DNA of 50,000 nt, taken from Candidatus Pelagibacter communis (GTDB lineage: Bacteria > Pseudomonadota > Alphaproteobacteria > Pelagibacterales > Pelagibacteraceae). The position numbers and the translations under genes were made by a program. This document shows, piece by piece, positions 16,314-25,117 of this stretch (positions within the stretch are counted from its first letter, which is position 1; each line of letters opens with the position of its first letter). The notes beneath the pieces were generated by a model, which worked only from the letters and a program-made list of their open reading frames with translations, made no database searches and had not been told where the DNA came from. Where the stretch lies: the NCBI RefSeq assembly GCF_001179845.1, contig NZ_CVSB01000045.1, positions 1 through 50,000 on the forward strand, written 5' to 3'.

Positions 16314-16932
16314 TTTGTACCTGCTCTACTTTTTTTAAAAATATATCTATTTTGGATTTATCTTTCACCCCAGAGGTCTCAAGACCCCCAGATATATCTA
16401 TAATATCTGCTATTTTTTTATATTTTTCAAGATTATCATTCACCTGAATGTTTCCTGCTATCATTAATGGTTTATTAATCTTTATTTTTTCAATAAGTGT
16501 ATGATCAAAACCCATACTTTTCTCATAACCCTTGCTATCAAATAAATAAATATCAGTTACTTCAGAAAATAATTGATATTTTTTAATATCTGTTTCATCT
16601 TTAATAGTGAGAGCAGTAATAATTTTCTTATTATACTTTTGCTTAATTTCTTTTATTTCTTTAGCTGTGCAGTCATAAATTTGATAATAATCAAAAGGAA
16701 GGTGTTTAATTTTTTCCAAAATATCTTTATCTGGTTTTACAAGTACTGCTACAAAGTTAGAATTCTTTTTATCTAGTTTTAATAATTCGTTTAGCTTTTC
16801 AACTTCAACATATCTTGAACTTTTTTTATAGTTACAAATGAAACCAACAAATTGAGGTGGATAAGGATGATTGATTATAAATTTAAGTGTATCAAGATCT
16901 GAGACGCCACAGATTTTAGACCTTGTGATCAT
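16303..16932 (-). CDS. trpF: Phosphoribosylanthranilate isomerase
   Basis: 209 residues, the expected length. It isomerises N-(5'-phosphoribosyl)anthranilate in tryptophan synthesis. The general-base Cys is in KICGVS at the start, the acid Asp region is IYLFDSKG, and the phosphate site is IDISGGLETSGVKDKSKI at the end. The usual VQLHG block is YQIYDC here and the LAGGL block is MIAGNI, so it is divergent like trpB and trpA. It overlaps trpB by 11 bases and pyrF by four bases. The genomic position is the standard alphaproteobacterial one. Confidence 0.88.
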   Translation of the reverse strand: MITRSKICGVSDLDTLKFIINHPYPPQFVGFICNYKKSSRYVEVEKLNELLKLDKKNSNFVAVLVKPDKDILEKIKHLPFDYYQIYDCTAKEIKEIKQKYNKKIITALTIKDETDIKKYQLFSEVTDIYLFDSKGYEKSMGFDHTLIEKIKINKPLMIAGNIQVNDNLEKYKKIADIIDISGGLETSGVKDKSKIDIFLKKVEQVQNET

Positions 16933-17621
16933 CTATTTATGTGGTCAATTAATCTTTGAATATTATTTTTAATATTTCCTTTAATTAATGATCTGCCGAG
17001 CACAATTCCTGATACTTTATTTTTAAATGCGTTATTGGGAGTCATCACTCTTGACTGATCATTGGCACTATCGCCAGGCAATCTAATTCCAGGGGTAACA
17101 ATAAATAATTTTTTATGTTTCTTTCTAACTATTTTAGCTTCGTTCGCTGAGCAAACTATTCCATCACACCCCGATTTTTGTATAAGACCAGCTTGTTTTA
17201 ATACTAATTCTTTTACAGACTTTGTGTATCCTATTTCTTTGAGAGATTTATTGTCAAGGCTTGTAAGAATTGTAACTCCAAGAATTTTTAAATTTTTATT
17301 AATTGATTTAGCTTTTTTCTTGATTTCTTTTAACATCTTAAGCCCACCATTTGAATGGACCGTTATGTATTTACATCTTTTTAAATCTTTTAAACTATCT
17401 ACTGCAGATAATGCAGTTTGTGGGATATCGTTAATTTTTAGATCTAACCAAAAGTCTTTATTATATTTTTCTAAAAATTTTCTTCCATTTTTAGAGTAAA
17501 AAAATTGTAGACCAAATTTTGGAATAATTTTAAGTTTGTTTGTCTGTGTTTGATTTATAATTTTTTTTATTTCGCTTAAACTAGATGTATCGCAAGCAAC
17601 AAAAATTTTTTTATTTTTCAT
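16929..17621 (-). CDS. pyrF: Orotidine 5'-phosphate decarboxylase
   Basis: 230 residues. It decarboxylates OMP to UMP. The catalytic Asp-x-Lys-x2-Asp array is DLKINDIPQT near residue 80, with Asn replacing the usual His between Lys and Asp. The phosphate-binding region is TPGIRLPGDSANDQSR near 175, and GIVLGRSLIKG closes the barrel. It overlaps trpF by four bases (ATGA) and the end of ihfB by 11 bases. Confidence 0.94.
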   Translation of the reverse strand: MKNKKIFVACDTSSLSEIKKIINQTQTNKLKIIPKFGLQFFYSKNGRKFLEKYNKDFWLDLKINDIPQTALSAVDSLKDLKRCKYITVHSNGGLKMLKEIKKKAKSINKNLKILGVTILTSLDNKSLKEIGYTKSVKELVLKQAGLIQKSGCDGIVCSANEAKIVRKKHKKLFIVTPGIRLPGDSANDQSRVMTPNNAFKNKVSGIVLGRSLIKGNIKNNIQRLIDHINR

Positions 17622-17901
17622 TGTTTAATTTTTTAAATAAGTCTTTTGACATTTTAAAGTGAATTGTTTTTTTTTCTGGCGTATTTACTTTCTCACCTGT
17701 TTTTGGGTTTCTGGATATACGAGCTTTTTGAATATTTGTTGAAAATACACCAAAACCCCTAAGTTCAACTCTCTCACCTTTTTTAAGTGCTCGTTTAATT
17801 TCTCCTAAAATTATATTGATAAATTTGTTGAGATCTTTTTTTAGAAAATTTGGGTAGTTATCTGAGAGTTGTTTTAAAAGCTTTGATTTTACAATAGCCA
17901 A
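17611..17901 (-). CDS. ihfB: Integration host factor beta subunit
   Basis: 96 residues of the HU/IHF family. The DNA-bending arm is seen as ARISRNPKTGEKV, and RVELRGFGVFS is typical of the beta subunit. The C-terminus ends FKMSKDLFKKLN. It lies 15 bases downstream of rpsA, the ihfB location in many alphaproteobacteria. IHF with IhfA bends DNA at specific sites; HU-like behaviour is possible if no IhfA is present. Confidence 0.9.
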   Translation of the reverse strand: MAIVKSKLLKQLSDNYPNFLKKDLNKFINIILGEIKRALKKGERVELRGFGVFSTNIQKARISRNPKTGEKVNTPEKKTIHFKMSKDLFKKLNNEK

Positions 17902-17916
17902 TTTTTTAAATCTTTT

Positions 17917-19641
17917 TTATTCTTTTTCTTCTTTTTTCTTCAAATCCTCAGAAAGTGATGAGAAAGGTAAATTTTTACCCGAGTCTTCAGACCCATATTT
18001 TTCTAAAGCTTCTTTCTTCTCAATTTCTTCTAACAACTTAATGCTTAAAGTCACTTTTCTTTTTGGAAAATCTATGTCAGCTATTGCACAGTCAAGTTTT
18101 TCACCACCTGTCCACCTGTTTGGTCTTGCATCAGCAGCATTAACAGCAATGGCTGATTTTTTAATTTGAAAATCCATTTCACAACCTTCCGGTCTAACTG
18201 TTAAACCTTTGTTATCAGTAGAGATTACTTTAACTGTAATTGTTTGATTTTTAGATTTATCTTTAAACCAATCAAAAGGATCTGCTTGGGTTTGTCGAAG
18301 TCCAACTCTAATTTTTTGCTCTGAAGTTTTAATTTCAAGAACTTTAACTTTTATTTTGTCACCTTTTTTATATTTTTCTAATTCCTCTTCACTGTTATTT
18401 AAATAAGTTAAATCATTACAATGTAAAAATGCATCAATATCTAAATCTTCCACTTTTACAAATAACGAGTATTCATTTTTATTTATAACTTCTCCCTCAA
18501 CTATTGTTCCAACTGGATAATTAGTTTCAAATATTTCATAAGGGTTATCTTGAGTTAATCTATGAGAAATTGCAACACGTCTTTTCTCTTTATCGATTTC
18601 TGTAATGACACAATCAATTTCATCACCAACTTTAAACATTTTTTTTGAAGAAACATTTTTTTTAGTCCAGCTAAGTTCACTTGAGTGAAGCAGAGTTGTA
18701 AGACCTGGTTCCAATTCGCAAAATGCACCAAAGTCCATTAGTTTAACAACTTTTACTTTATAAATTTTATTTAACTCATAATTTTGAATATGTTCAAAGG
18801 GATCCGGAGAGAGTTGTTTAACAGAGCACCCAACTTGAAGTTTTTCTTTGTCTACTGTAATTACTTTTAAATCATGTTTCTCACCTATGTTAAATACCTC
18901 GTCAGGATGATTAACTCTAGAGTAAGAAATTTCTTGTAAGTGAACTAAAACATCTAATTCATTATTAACGTTAAAGAAACAACCAAATGAGCTATATCCT
19001 TTTACTTCAGCATTTTTAATAATATCTCCAACTTTATATTTTTCTATAATTTTAGCTTTATCCTCTTTTTTAAAAGATGAAATAATTTCTTTTCTTGAAA
19101 CACAAGCATTGCCTCTTACTTTGTCTAATTTGATCAAAGCAAATTTTTGTGGTTCATTCATTAAATGACTAATATCTTTTAGAGGCTTATCACTAATCTG
19201 TGAACCAGGTAAAAACATTAAGGAACCAGTTTCTATATGTTCGACTATGCACCCACCTTTACACTTAGATGTAATTTTTCCCATAATCGGTTCATTTTTT
19301 TCATAAGCCTCAACTAATTTATCCCAACCTTTTATTTTTTGTGCTTTAGAGGCCGAAACTAATATTTCACCATTTTTATCCTCAATTTTTTCTAACAATA
19401 CAGGAATTGTTTCTCCAACTTTAATTTTGTCAGCAAGATCCATGCTTTTAAGTTCGTTCACATCAATAACAGGTTCACTTTTCAAACCTTCTACAAACAA
19501 GAAAACAAATTTGTCAGTAATTTTATTAATTTTACCCTCTATAATTTTACCTTCTTCAATTTGGATTTTTGACAGTTGGCTGTTAAGTAGTTTTTCGAAT
19601 TCTTTTGAAGCTGGATTTGATAAATCTTTGTAAATTTCCAT
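17917..19641 (-). CDS. rpsA: 30S ribosomal protein S1
   Basis: 574 residues with six consecutive S1-type OB repeats. These are recognisable by recurring G-x-I-x-x-K and F-G-[AC]-F segments, such as GYSSFGCFFNVNNELDVLVH and KLMDFGAFCELEPGLTTLLH. S1 unfolds mRNA on the small subunit and may be important where Shine-Dalgarno sites are weak, as in this window. The N-terminus MEIYKDLSNPASKEFEKLL starts at 19641. The 147 bases upstream hold no gene, although cmk is commonly found between aroA and rpsA in alphaproteobacteria. Confidence 0.96.
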   Translation of the reverse strand: MEIYKDLSNPASKEFEKLLNSQLSKIQIEEGKIIEGKINKITDKFVFLFVEGLKSEPVIDVNELKSMDLADKIKVGETIPVLLEKIEDKNGEILVSASKAQKIKGWDKLVEAYEKNEPIMGKITSKCKGGCIVEHIETGSLMFLPGSQISDKPLKDISHLMNEPQKFALIKLDKVRGNACVSRKEIISSFKKEDKAKIIEKYKVGDIIKNAEVKGYSSFGCFFNVNNELDVLVHLQEISYSRVNHPDEVFNIGEKHDLKVITVDKEKLQVGCSVKQLSPDPFEHIQNYELNKIYKVKVVKLMDFGAFCELEPGLTTLLHSSELSWTKKNVSSKKMFKVGDEIDCVITEIDKEKRRVAISHRLTQDNPYEIFETNYPVGTIVEGEVINKNEYSLFVKVEDLDIDAFLHCNDLTYLNNSEEELEKYKKGDKIKVKVLEIKTSEQKIRVGLRQTQADPFDWFKDKSKNQTITVKVISTDNKGLTVRPEGCEMDFQIKKSAIAVNAADARPNRWTGGEKLDCAIADIDFPKRKVTLSIKLLEEIEKKEALEKYGSEDSGKNLPFSSLSEDLKKKEEKE

Positions 19642-19788
19642 TAAATATTTTTTTCTGTGTATATTTTTTTAATTTTTAAAAAACACGATCTTTTAGTAAG
19701 TTTTGATCTATTTAGCAACAATGAATCTTGAGATTTTTTAGAATTAGATTTTTTCACTTTTTACTTAGATTTTTACCGATTTTATGCA

Positions 19789-21105
19789 TTATTTTGATAA
19801 ATTTTTTATTATATTTAAAAATGTTGGAAAAGAAGTGTTGATAGAGTTTTTGTCATGTATATACCATGTTCCACCAAAGGCTAAAGCAGCTATTACACTG
19901 GTCATAAATACACGGTGATCTTTTAGATAATTTTTAATTTCAATTTTTTTATTCACTCTTAAATTAGGGTTTCCAAATATCTTTATTGAGGTTTCTGTAG
20001 AAATTGTTTTAATTCCAATTTTACTTAAGATTTTTGATGCCCATTTAAGTCTTGGACTTTCTTTTTTATTTAATTCACCTATATCTTTGAAATAAGATAT
20101 CCCATTTGATTTAGCAGCAATTAAAAAAATAACTAAAAATTCATCAATAGCTAAACTATTGAATTTTTTTGGGCAATTTATTGCTTTTAGTTTTTTTGAG
20201 CTATTTACAAAAATATTAGCTATTGTTTCGCCTTTGTATTTTTTTTTATTTTTAAATTTTATATTAACTCCCATTTTTTTTAAAATAGTTATTATGCCAA
20301 TTCTTGATGGATTTATATTTACATTTTTAATTAGTAATTCAGAATTATCTGATAAAGCTGTCAGTACTATAAAAAATGCTGCAGAACTTATGTCAGAAGG
20401 TATCTTATAATTTAGAGGTTTAATTTTTTTAGCTTTACTAACCTCAATTAAATCATAGTTTTTAGTTTTGTTAACTTTAATAGGTAAATTCAAATGCTTA
20501 CATAAAAGTTCAGTGTGATTTCTAGATTTTTTTGCTTTAATAAATGTCTTACCTCTAGTTTTTAAACCTGCAAAAATAACACTACTTTTACACTGTGCAG
20601 AACCTCTGTTTTCTAAGTATCTAATTGGACGTAAATTTTTATTTCCCTCAATTGTTAAAGGCAATCCATTTTTTGTAAGATTAATTTTAGCACCAAATTT
20701 ATTTAATGGTCCAGCGACTCTATAAAAGTCTCTTCTCGATAAACTTTTATCTCCAATAATTTTAATTTTATGAGGAGTATCAATTAAAATACCCATGATT
20801 AACCTTCCTAAAGTTCCAGAGTTTTCAGCGTTGATTATGATATTTTTTTTATAATTATATCCGTAAAGTCCATTTCCATAAATAGTACAACTTTTTTTAT
20901 TTAATTTTACTTTTATTCCAAATTTTTTTACTGTTCTAATTGCTGCTAAAACATCATCTGATAAAAGTAAGTTCAAAGCTTTTGAATTTCCTAGCGCCAT
21001 TGAAGAAAACAGAACCCATCTAATACTTAAACTCTTATCCCCCGGAACTGTAATTGTTTTATTAAAATTATTAATCTTATTATTTATCTTTATTAAATTT
21101 GACAT
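19789..21105 (-). CDS. aroA: 3-phosphoshikimate 1-carboxyvinyltransferase (EPSP synthase)
   Basis: 438 residues from the ATG at 21105; a TTG four codons upstream is the alternative. It joins PEP to shikimate 3-phosphate on the way to chorismate. Motifs are VPGDKSLSIRW near residue 22 (Lys, Ser, Arg for the substrates), NSGTLGRLIMG near 93, GDKSLSRRDFYRV, IDEFLVIFLIAA near 325 and LKDHRVFMT near 395. The order of charged residues suits a class II-like enzyme, but class was not determined. The gene lies between lptB and rpsA in the same direction. Confidence 0.94.
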   Translation of the reverse strand: MSNLIKINNKINNFNKTITVPGDKSLSIRWVLFSSMALGNSKALNLLLSDDVLAAIRTVKKFGIKVKLNKKSCTIYGNGLYGYNYKKNIIINAENSGTLGRLIMGILIDTPHKIKIIGDKSLSRRDFYRVAGPLNKFGAKINLTKNGLPLTIEGNKNLRPIRYLENRGSAQCKSSVIFAGLKTRGKTFIKAKKSRNHTELLCKHLNLPIKVNKTKNYDLIEVSKAKKIKPLNYKIPSDISSAAFFIVLTALSDNSELLIKNVNINPSRIGIITILKKMGVNIKFKNKKKYKGETIANIFVNSSKKLKAINCPKKFNSLAIDEFLVIFLIAAKSNGISYFKDIGELNKKESPRLKWASKILSKIGIKTISTETSIKIFGNPNLRVNKKIEIKNYLKDHRVFMTSVIAALAFGGTWYIHDKNSINTSFPTFLNIIKNLSK

Positions 21106-21122
21106 GCTATAATTCAATTATT

Positions 21123-21902
21123 CTAATTAAACTGAAAATTATTTCCAAAATAAAACTTATTAGCACTTTCATCTTTCATTAGATCATTTGGCGTACCTGA
21201 GGCAACTATTTTACTATTTGAAAGGATTATAGCTTTGTCACAAATTGCGAGCAGATCTCGAGCTTGATGATCAGTAATAATTATAGTCAAATTTAAATCT
21301 GACTGAAGATTTACTATAGTATTTTGCAACATTTGAATTGTTTGGGGATCTAGTGCTGCTAAAGGTTCATCCATTAGTACAATATCTGGTTTTGATATTA
21401 ATCCCATGGCTATAACCAGCCTTCTTTTTTGACCACCAGATAAATACTTTGCTTCAATTTTTTTAACTGAGTCTAATTCAAATTTTGCTATTAGTTCATT
21501 TATTTTTATATTAATAAATGTCTTATCTTTGATTAAAATTTCAGCAACTGCTCTAATGTTTTGTTCAGTTGTAAGAGATGCAAAAAGACCTCCAAATTGT
21601 GGAATTATAGAAATTTTAAATTTTTTTGTTCTTATATAAATTGGAAGATCTGAAATATCATTGTTGTTTATTTTTATTTTACCGTAGTTGGGCTTTATCA
21701 GCCCCGAAATGACATTCATTAATGTAGATTTTCCAGCACCATTAGGACCAAGTAACCCTAATATTTGTCCTTTTGGTATTTTTAAAGATATATTATCTAA
21801 TATTTGATGATTTTTTTTAAACGAAACTGATATATTTTCTAATGATATAAAACTTTTTTCACGCTTAAAAGAAGTAATTCTAAATTTTTTTACAATTGCC
21901 AT
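21123..21902 (-). CDS. lptB: LPS export ABC transporter ATP-binding protein
   Basis: 259 residues. Walker A is GLLGPNGAGKST near residue 50, the Q-loop is IIPQFGGLFASLTTEQNIRA, the signature is YLSGGQKRRLVIA, and Walker B is DIVLMDEPLAALDP with ITDHQARD as the H-loop. The C-terminus ending KFYFGNNFQFN matches the LptB tail (YLGE-x-F). LptB powers LptFG extraction of lipopolysaccharide from the inner membrane. About 17 extra residues precede the usual start. Its ATG shares a base with the lptC stop, so no lptA gene lies between them. Confidence 0.88.
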   Translation of the reverse strand: MAIVKKFRITSFKREKSFISLENISVSFKKNHQILDNISLKIPKGQILGLLGPNGAGKSTLMNVISGLIKPNYGKIKINNNDISDLPIYIRTKKFKISIIPQFGGLFASLTTEQNIRAVAEILIKDKTFINIKINELIAKFELDSVKKIEAKYLSGGQKRRLVIAMGLISKPDIVLMDEPLAALDPQTIQMLQNTIVNLQSDLNLTIIITDHQARDLLAICDKAIILSNSKIVASGTPNDLMKDESANKFYFGNNFQFN

Positions 21903-22507
21903 TAGTTTTTTTTTCTTATTCTAATTTTTTTCTGGTTTTTTGATTTAATATCTATTTCTTTTGTTAACAAATTTATTACCACAATATCACTAAAAGCTTC
22001 GATGTTTAGATTATTATATTTAACGTTATCTTTGAATATTGCAATATTTTTATCAAATAAAAACTCTAAGTAGTCACTTTCAAGTGTTTGCTCTTTATAG
22101 ATTAATTTTACATCTGTTGAAAAAGTTGTTTTGAAATTTTGCTTATTAAAAATTGCCTCCTTAGAATTGATTATTAATTTTTCGTTATTTACATAGTCTA
22201 GTGAAGCCTCAATCAGACTCATATAAATAATGTTTGGACGATCGTTGTCTAATATTCCTTTTTTGGCATTGATTAAATACTTGTTACCGTTTGTGTCAAA
22301 TTTTTCATATGTAAGATTTATAATCTCATTATCTAAACTTTTTTTTACGAGATCTTTATTTGGTAAATTGTTTTTTTCTACGTCTAGAGAAATATCATTA
22401 TTTACCTCTTCAATTTTATCTACAGTATAAAAATATTTATTAGAAATAAGATAAATAATTAAAATTAATATTAATAATAAAAATAATTGAATTAAAGTTT
22501 TATACAT
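21902..22507 (-). CDS. lptC: LPS export protein LptC
   Basis: 201 residues. An N-terminal membrane helix (LIQLFLLLILILIIYLIS) is followed by a periplasmic beta-rich region rich in Asn, Asp and Lys, as expected for an LptC/OstA-like jellyroll. There are repeated short beta strands, such as LTYEKFDTNGNKYLINAKKG. LptC takes LPS from LptBFG and hands it to LptA. The identification rests on architecture and on its place between kdsD and lptB. A fusion with or replacement of LptA is not evident from length. Confidence 0.75.
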   Translation of the reverse strand: MYKTLIQLFLLLILILIIYLISNKYFYTVDKIEEVNNDISLDVEKNNLPNKDLVKKSLDNEIINLTYEKFDTNGNKYLINAKKGILDNDRPNIIYMSLIEASLDYVNNEKLIINSKEAIFNKQNFKTTFSTDVKLIYKEQTLESDYLEFLFDKNIAIFKDNVKYNNLNIEAFSDIVVINLLTKEIDIKSKNQKKIRIRKKN

Positions 22508-22513
22508 TCTTGC

Positions 22514-23482
22514 CTATTGAATGTTAGCATCAAGTATATTATGGATATGTATCAAGCCTATTGTCTTATTTTTTTTTGATTTAGAATGAACACATAAAGA
22601 AGTTATTTTTTTATCATTCATAATTTTTAATGCTTTAACTGCCAAAAGATCTTTATTTACACTTATTGGTCCTTTTTTTATAATTTTTTTTAATTGAAGT
22701 TTTTTAATATCATCAAATTTATTTAAAAGTCTTTTAATATCACCATCAGTTAAAATTCCAGTAGTATTATTTTTTTTATCTCTCGTAATTACTGTTCCTA
22801 ATTTTTTTAAGCTAATAATCTTTAAAGCTTTTTTAACATTTAAATTTTCATTAATAAAAGGCATCTTAGTTTTGGTTATCATTAAATCTTCGACTGTTTT
22901 CAGTTTATTTCCTAAGCTTCCTGCCGGATGAAATCTTTTAAAATCTAATTTACCAAATTTTTTCTTTTGCATAGTAGCAATAGCGATAACATCACCAAGT
23001 GCAAGTTGAGCTGTTGTACTAGAAGTTGGAACAATACCGTATCCAGCTTCTTTTACTTCAGGGATTAAAAGTTTAACATCTGAATTTTTATTTAGTAATG
23101 AATTTTTTTTTGAACTTATTCCAATTAATTTTATCTTATATCGATTTACAAATTGTATTATATTTTTCAATTCTGAACTATTTCCAGAGTTACTTATTAA
23201 AATAACTATATCTTTTTTTGCAATACTTCCTAAATCACCATGACTACAATCATTAGCAGAAATATTAAATGCTGGAGTACCAACAGATGATAGAGTAGCT
23301 GCAATTTTAGATGCAATAATCCCACTTTTTCCAACACCGCAAACTATGACCTTTGATTGGCAATTTGTGATTAAATCAACTGCTGTTTCAAGTGATGAAC
23401 TTAATGATGATTTGAGTTTTTTTAAAGCATTTATTTCAAGATCTATTACTTCGTTTGCTATAAATTTAATTTTTTTTTTCAT
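22514..23482 (-). CDS. kdsD: Arabinose-5-phosphate isomerase
   Basis: 322 residues from the ATG at 23482; a TTG six codons upstream overlaps rnd. An SIS domain (GVGKSGIIASKIAATLSSVG, SANDCSHGDLGSI, ISNSGNSSELKNI) is followed by FHPAGSLGNKL and two CBS domains. It interconverts ribulose 5-phosphate and arabinose 5-phosphate, the first step to Kdo. It lies in the order rnd-kdsD-lptC-lptB, with kdsB at 28525, consistent with Kdo-bearing lipopolysaccharide. KdsD and KpsF/GutQ cannot be separated by reading; context favours KdsD. Confidence 0.9.
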   Translation of the reverse strand: MKKKIKFIANEVIDLEINALKKLKSSLSSSLETAVDLITNCQSKVIVCGVGKSGIIASKIAATLSSVGTPAFNISANDCSHGDLGSIAKKDIVILISNSGNSSELKNIIQFVNRYKIKLIGISSKKNSLLNKNSDVKLLIPEVKEAGYGIVPTSSTTAQLALGDVIAIATMQKKKFGKLDFKRFHPAGSLGNKLKTVEDLMITKTKMPFINENLNVKKALKIISLKKLGTVITRDKKNNTTGILTDGDIKRLLNKFDDIKKLQLKKIIKKGPISVNKDLLAVKALKIMNDKKITSLCVHSKSKKNKTIGLIHIHNILDANIQ

Positions 23483-23487
23483 AAAAT

Positions 23488-24108
23488 CTAATGAGACCAA
23501 ATATCATCTTTGAATAAAGCCAAATCTAAATCAACTCTTGTTTTTAAAAATTTAAGACAATTTTTATAAAGTTCAATTCTATTCTCTCTTTCTAATATTT
23601 TTTTAAGTTCTTCATGAATTTTATGCAAGTATATTACATCATTAGCACAATATTTTAATTGAGCTGGAGATAGTTCGCCTCCAAAATCTGAACTTTGAAA
23701 CTGCTTACTAATATCAATATTAATAAATTCTTTTATTAATGTTTTAAGTGAGTGACTATCAGAATAAGATCTTGCTAATTTTGAAGCAATTTTAGTATCA
23801 AGAATGTTATTAGTTTCTGTTTTTAAATAGTATTTAATATGAGCCATATCTGCTCTTCCGTAATGAAATATCTTTGTGATATACTTATCGGAAAGTAATT
23901 TTGTTAAATTTGGAGCGTTATAATTTTCTCTATCAAATTGGATTATGTGAGCATCAGAATTTCCTGAAGATATCTGAATTAAGCAAAGAGGATCTCGTCT
24001 TACATTTAAACCCATAAACTCACCATCAACAGCTATTAGATTGCCTAAATCTAAATCATCTGGTAAATCATTTTTGTAGAGTTGAATATTATTACTCATT
24101 CTAAACAT
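23488..24108 (-). CDS. rnd: Ribonuclease D-like 3'-5' exonuclease, catalytic domain only
   Basis: 206 residues, against about 375 for E. coli RNase D. DEDDy motifs are IAVDGEFMGL near residue 27, FHYGRADMAHI near 83 and YCANDVIYLH near 151. The HRDC domains are absent, as in the short alphaproteobacterial version. Expected roles are tRNA 3' trimming or general RNA processing. A second ATG lies three codons in (MSNNI). The start is only 16 bases from the divergent NDUFA9-like gene, so promoters must overlap coding DNA or be very compact. Confidence 0.85.
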   Translation of the reverse strand: MFRMSNNIQLYKNDLPDDLDLGNLIAVDGEFMGLNVRRDPLCLIQISSGNSDAHIIQFDRENYNAPNLTKLLSDKYITKIFHYGRADMAHIKYYLKTETNNILDTKIASKLARSYSDSHSLKTLIKEFINIDISKQFQSSDFGGELSPAQLKYCANDVIYLHKIHEELKKILERENRIELYKNCLKFLKTRVDLDLALFKDDIWSH

Positions 24109-24124
24109 ATATAATGGAATTCAA

Positions 24125-25114
24125 ATGAAAGCAAAAAATTGTATAATTTTTGGTGGAAGTGGCCAAATTGGTCGAAACTTAATTAGGAAGCTAACCAAAA
24201 ATAATTACAGAGTAACAGTTGTAACCAGAAATATTCATCAAAAGAGTTACATAATTAAAACCCAAGCAAATGCTGGTTATATTGATGTAGTAGAAGCTAA
24301 TATTTTTGATGAAAGTAAAATTAGAAATCTTTTTAAAAAAACAGATATTTGTATAAATTTAATTGGGATTTTATTTGAAAAAAAAGGGGGTAATACATTT
24401 AAAAATATTCATTCGGTTTGGCCTTCGCTATTAGCTAAGCTCTGCAAGGAATATAATATTAAGCATTTTATTCATTTATCAGCTTTAGGAATAAATGAGG
24501 CAAAAGACTCTGATTATGCAAAAAGTAAATTAAAAGGTGAGGACAATGTATTAAAAAATTTTCCGTTAACTACAATCTTAAGACCATCAGTAGTATATTC
24601 TGTGGATGATAATTTTACTACTAACTTAATGACATTATTAAACAGATTACCATTTTTCCCAATTTATTATAATGGTAAAACAAAATTTGCACCAATTCAT
24701 TGTTCAGATTTAACAGATATTATTTATCATGTAATTTCAAAAAATATTTATCCAAAAATAATTGAGTGCACTGGTCCAGAAATTATATCTTTTAAAGAGC
24801 TTTTAGAGAAATTACAGGTATTGATTAGTAAAAAAAGATTTTTACTACCATTTCCTTTGCCTATTGCTCATTTAACAGCGAGATTTTTTGAAATTTTACC
24901 AACTCCATTACTTACAAGAGATCAATTGAGATTGCTAAAATATGATAATATATCATCTGGAAAATATAAAACAAATTCAGATATTGGGATTCCTAGTGTT
25001 AGGTTTTTTGATCATGAAGTTAAAAAGTATTGTTATATGTGGAGAGAAGGTGGACAATTTTCAACTGAAAAATATCTAGATGACAAGAATCAAGATAATA
25101 ATATTAATAATTAG
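24125..25114 (+). CDS. Complex I NDUFA9-like NAD(P)-binding protein
   Basis: 329 residues, an extended/atypical short-chain dehydrogenase fold. The N-terminal dinucleotide site is IIFGGSGQIGRNL, followed by KTDICINLIGIL and HFIHLSALGINE. A Ser-Asp-Tyr-Ala-x-Ser-Lys segment near residue 140 resembles the family YxxxK region, then TILRPSVVY. This pattern belongs to the NDUFA9 group, an accessory complex I subunit in mitochondria and alphaproteobacteria. A role in complex I assembly or stability is inference. It is divergent from rnd by 16 bases, and a TATAAT at 24110-24115 would give a nearly leaderless transcript. Confidence 0.8.
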   Translation: MKAKNCIIFGGSGQIGRNLIRKLTKNNYRVTVVTRNIHQKSYIIKTQANAGYIDVVEANIFDESKIRNLFKKTDICINLIGILFEKKGGNTFKNIHSVWPSLLAKLCKEYNIKHFIHLSALGINEAKDSDYAKSKLKGEDNVLKNFPLTTILRPSVVYSVDDNFTTNLMTLLNRLPFFPIYYNGKTKFAPIHCSDLTDIIYHVISKNIYPKIIECTGPEIISFKELLEKLQVLISKKRFLLPFPLPIAHLTARFFEILPTPLLTRDQLRLLKYDNISSGKYKTNSDIGIPSVRFFDHEVKKYCYMWREGGQFSTEKYLDDKNQDNNINN

Positions 25115-25117
25115 TTA

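Noticed and set aside
17062..17499. 145-residue plus-strand frame opposite pyrF
   Set aside because: Shadow of the pyrF frame: the minus-strand protein has all catalytic motifs, while the plus frame has no recognisable domain.
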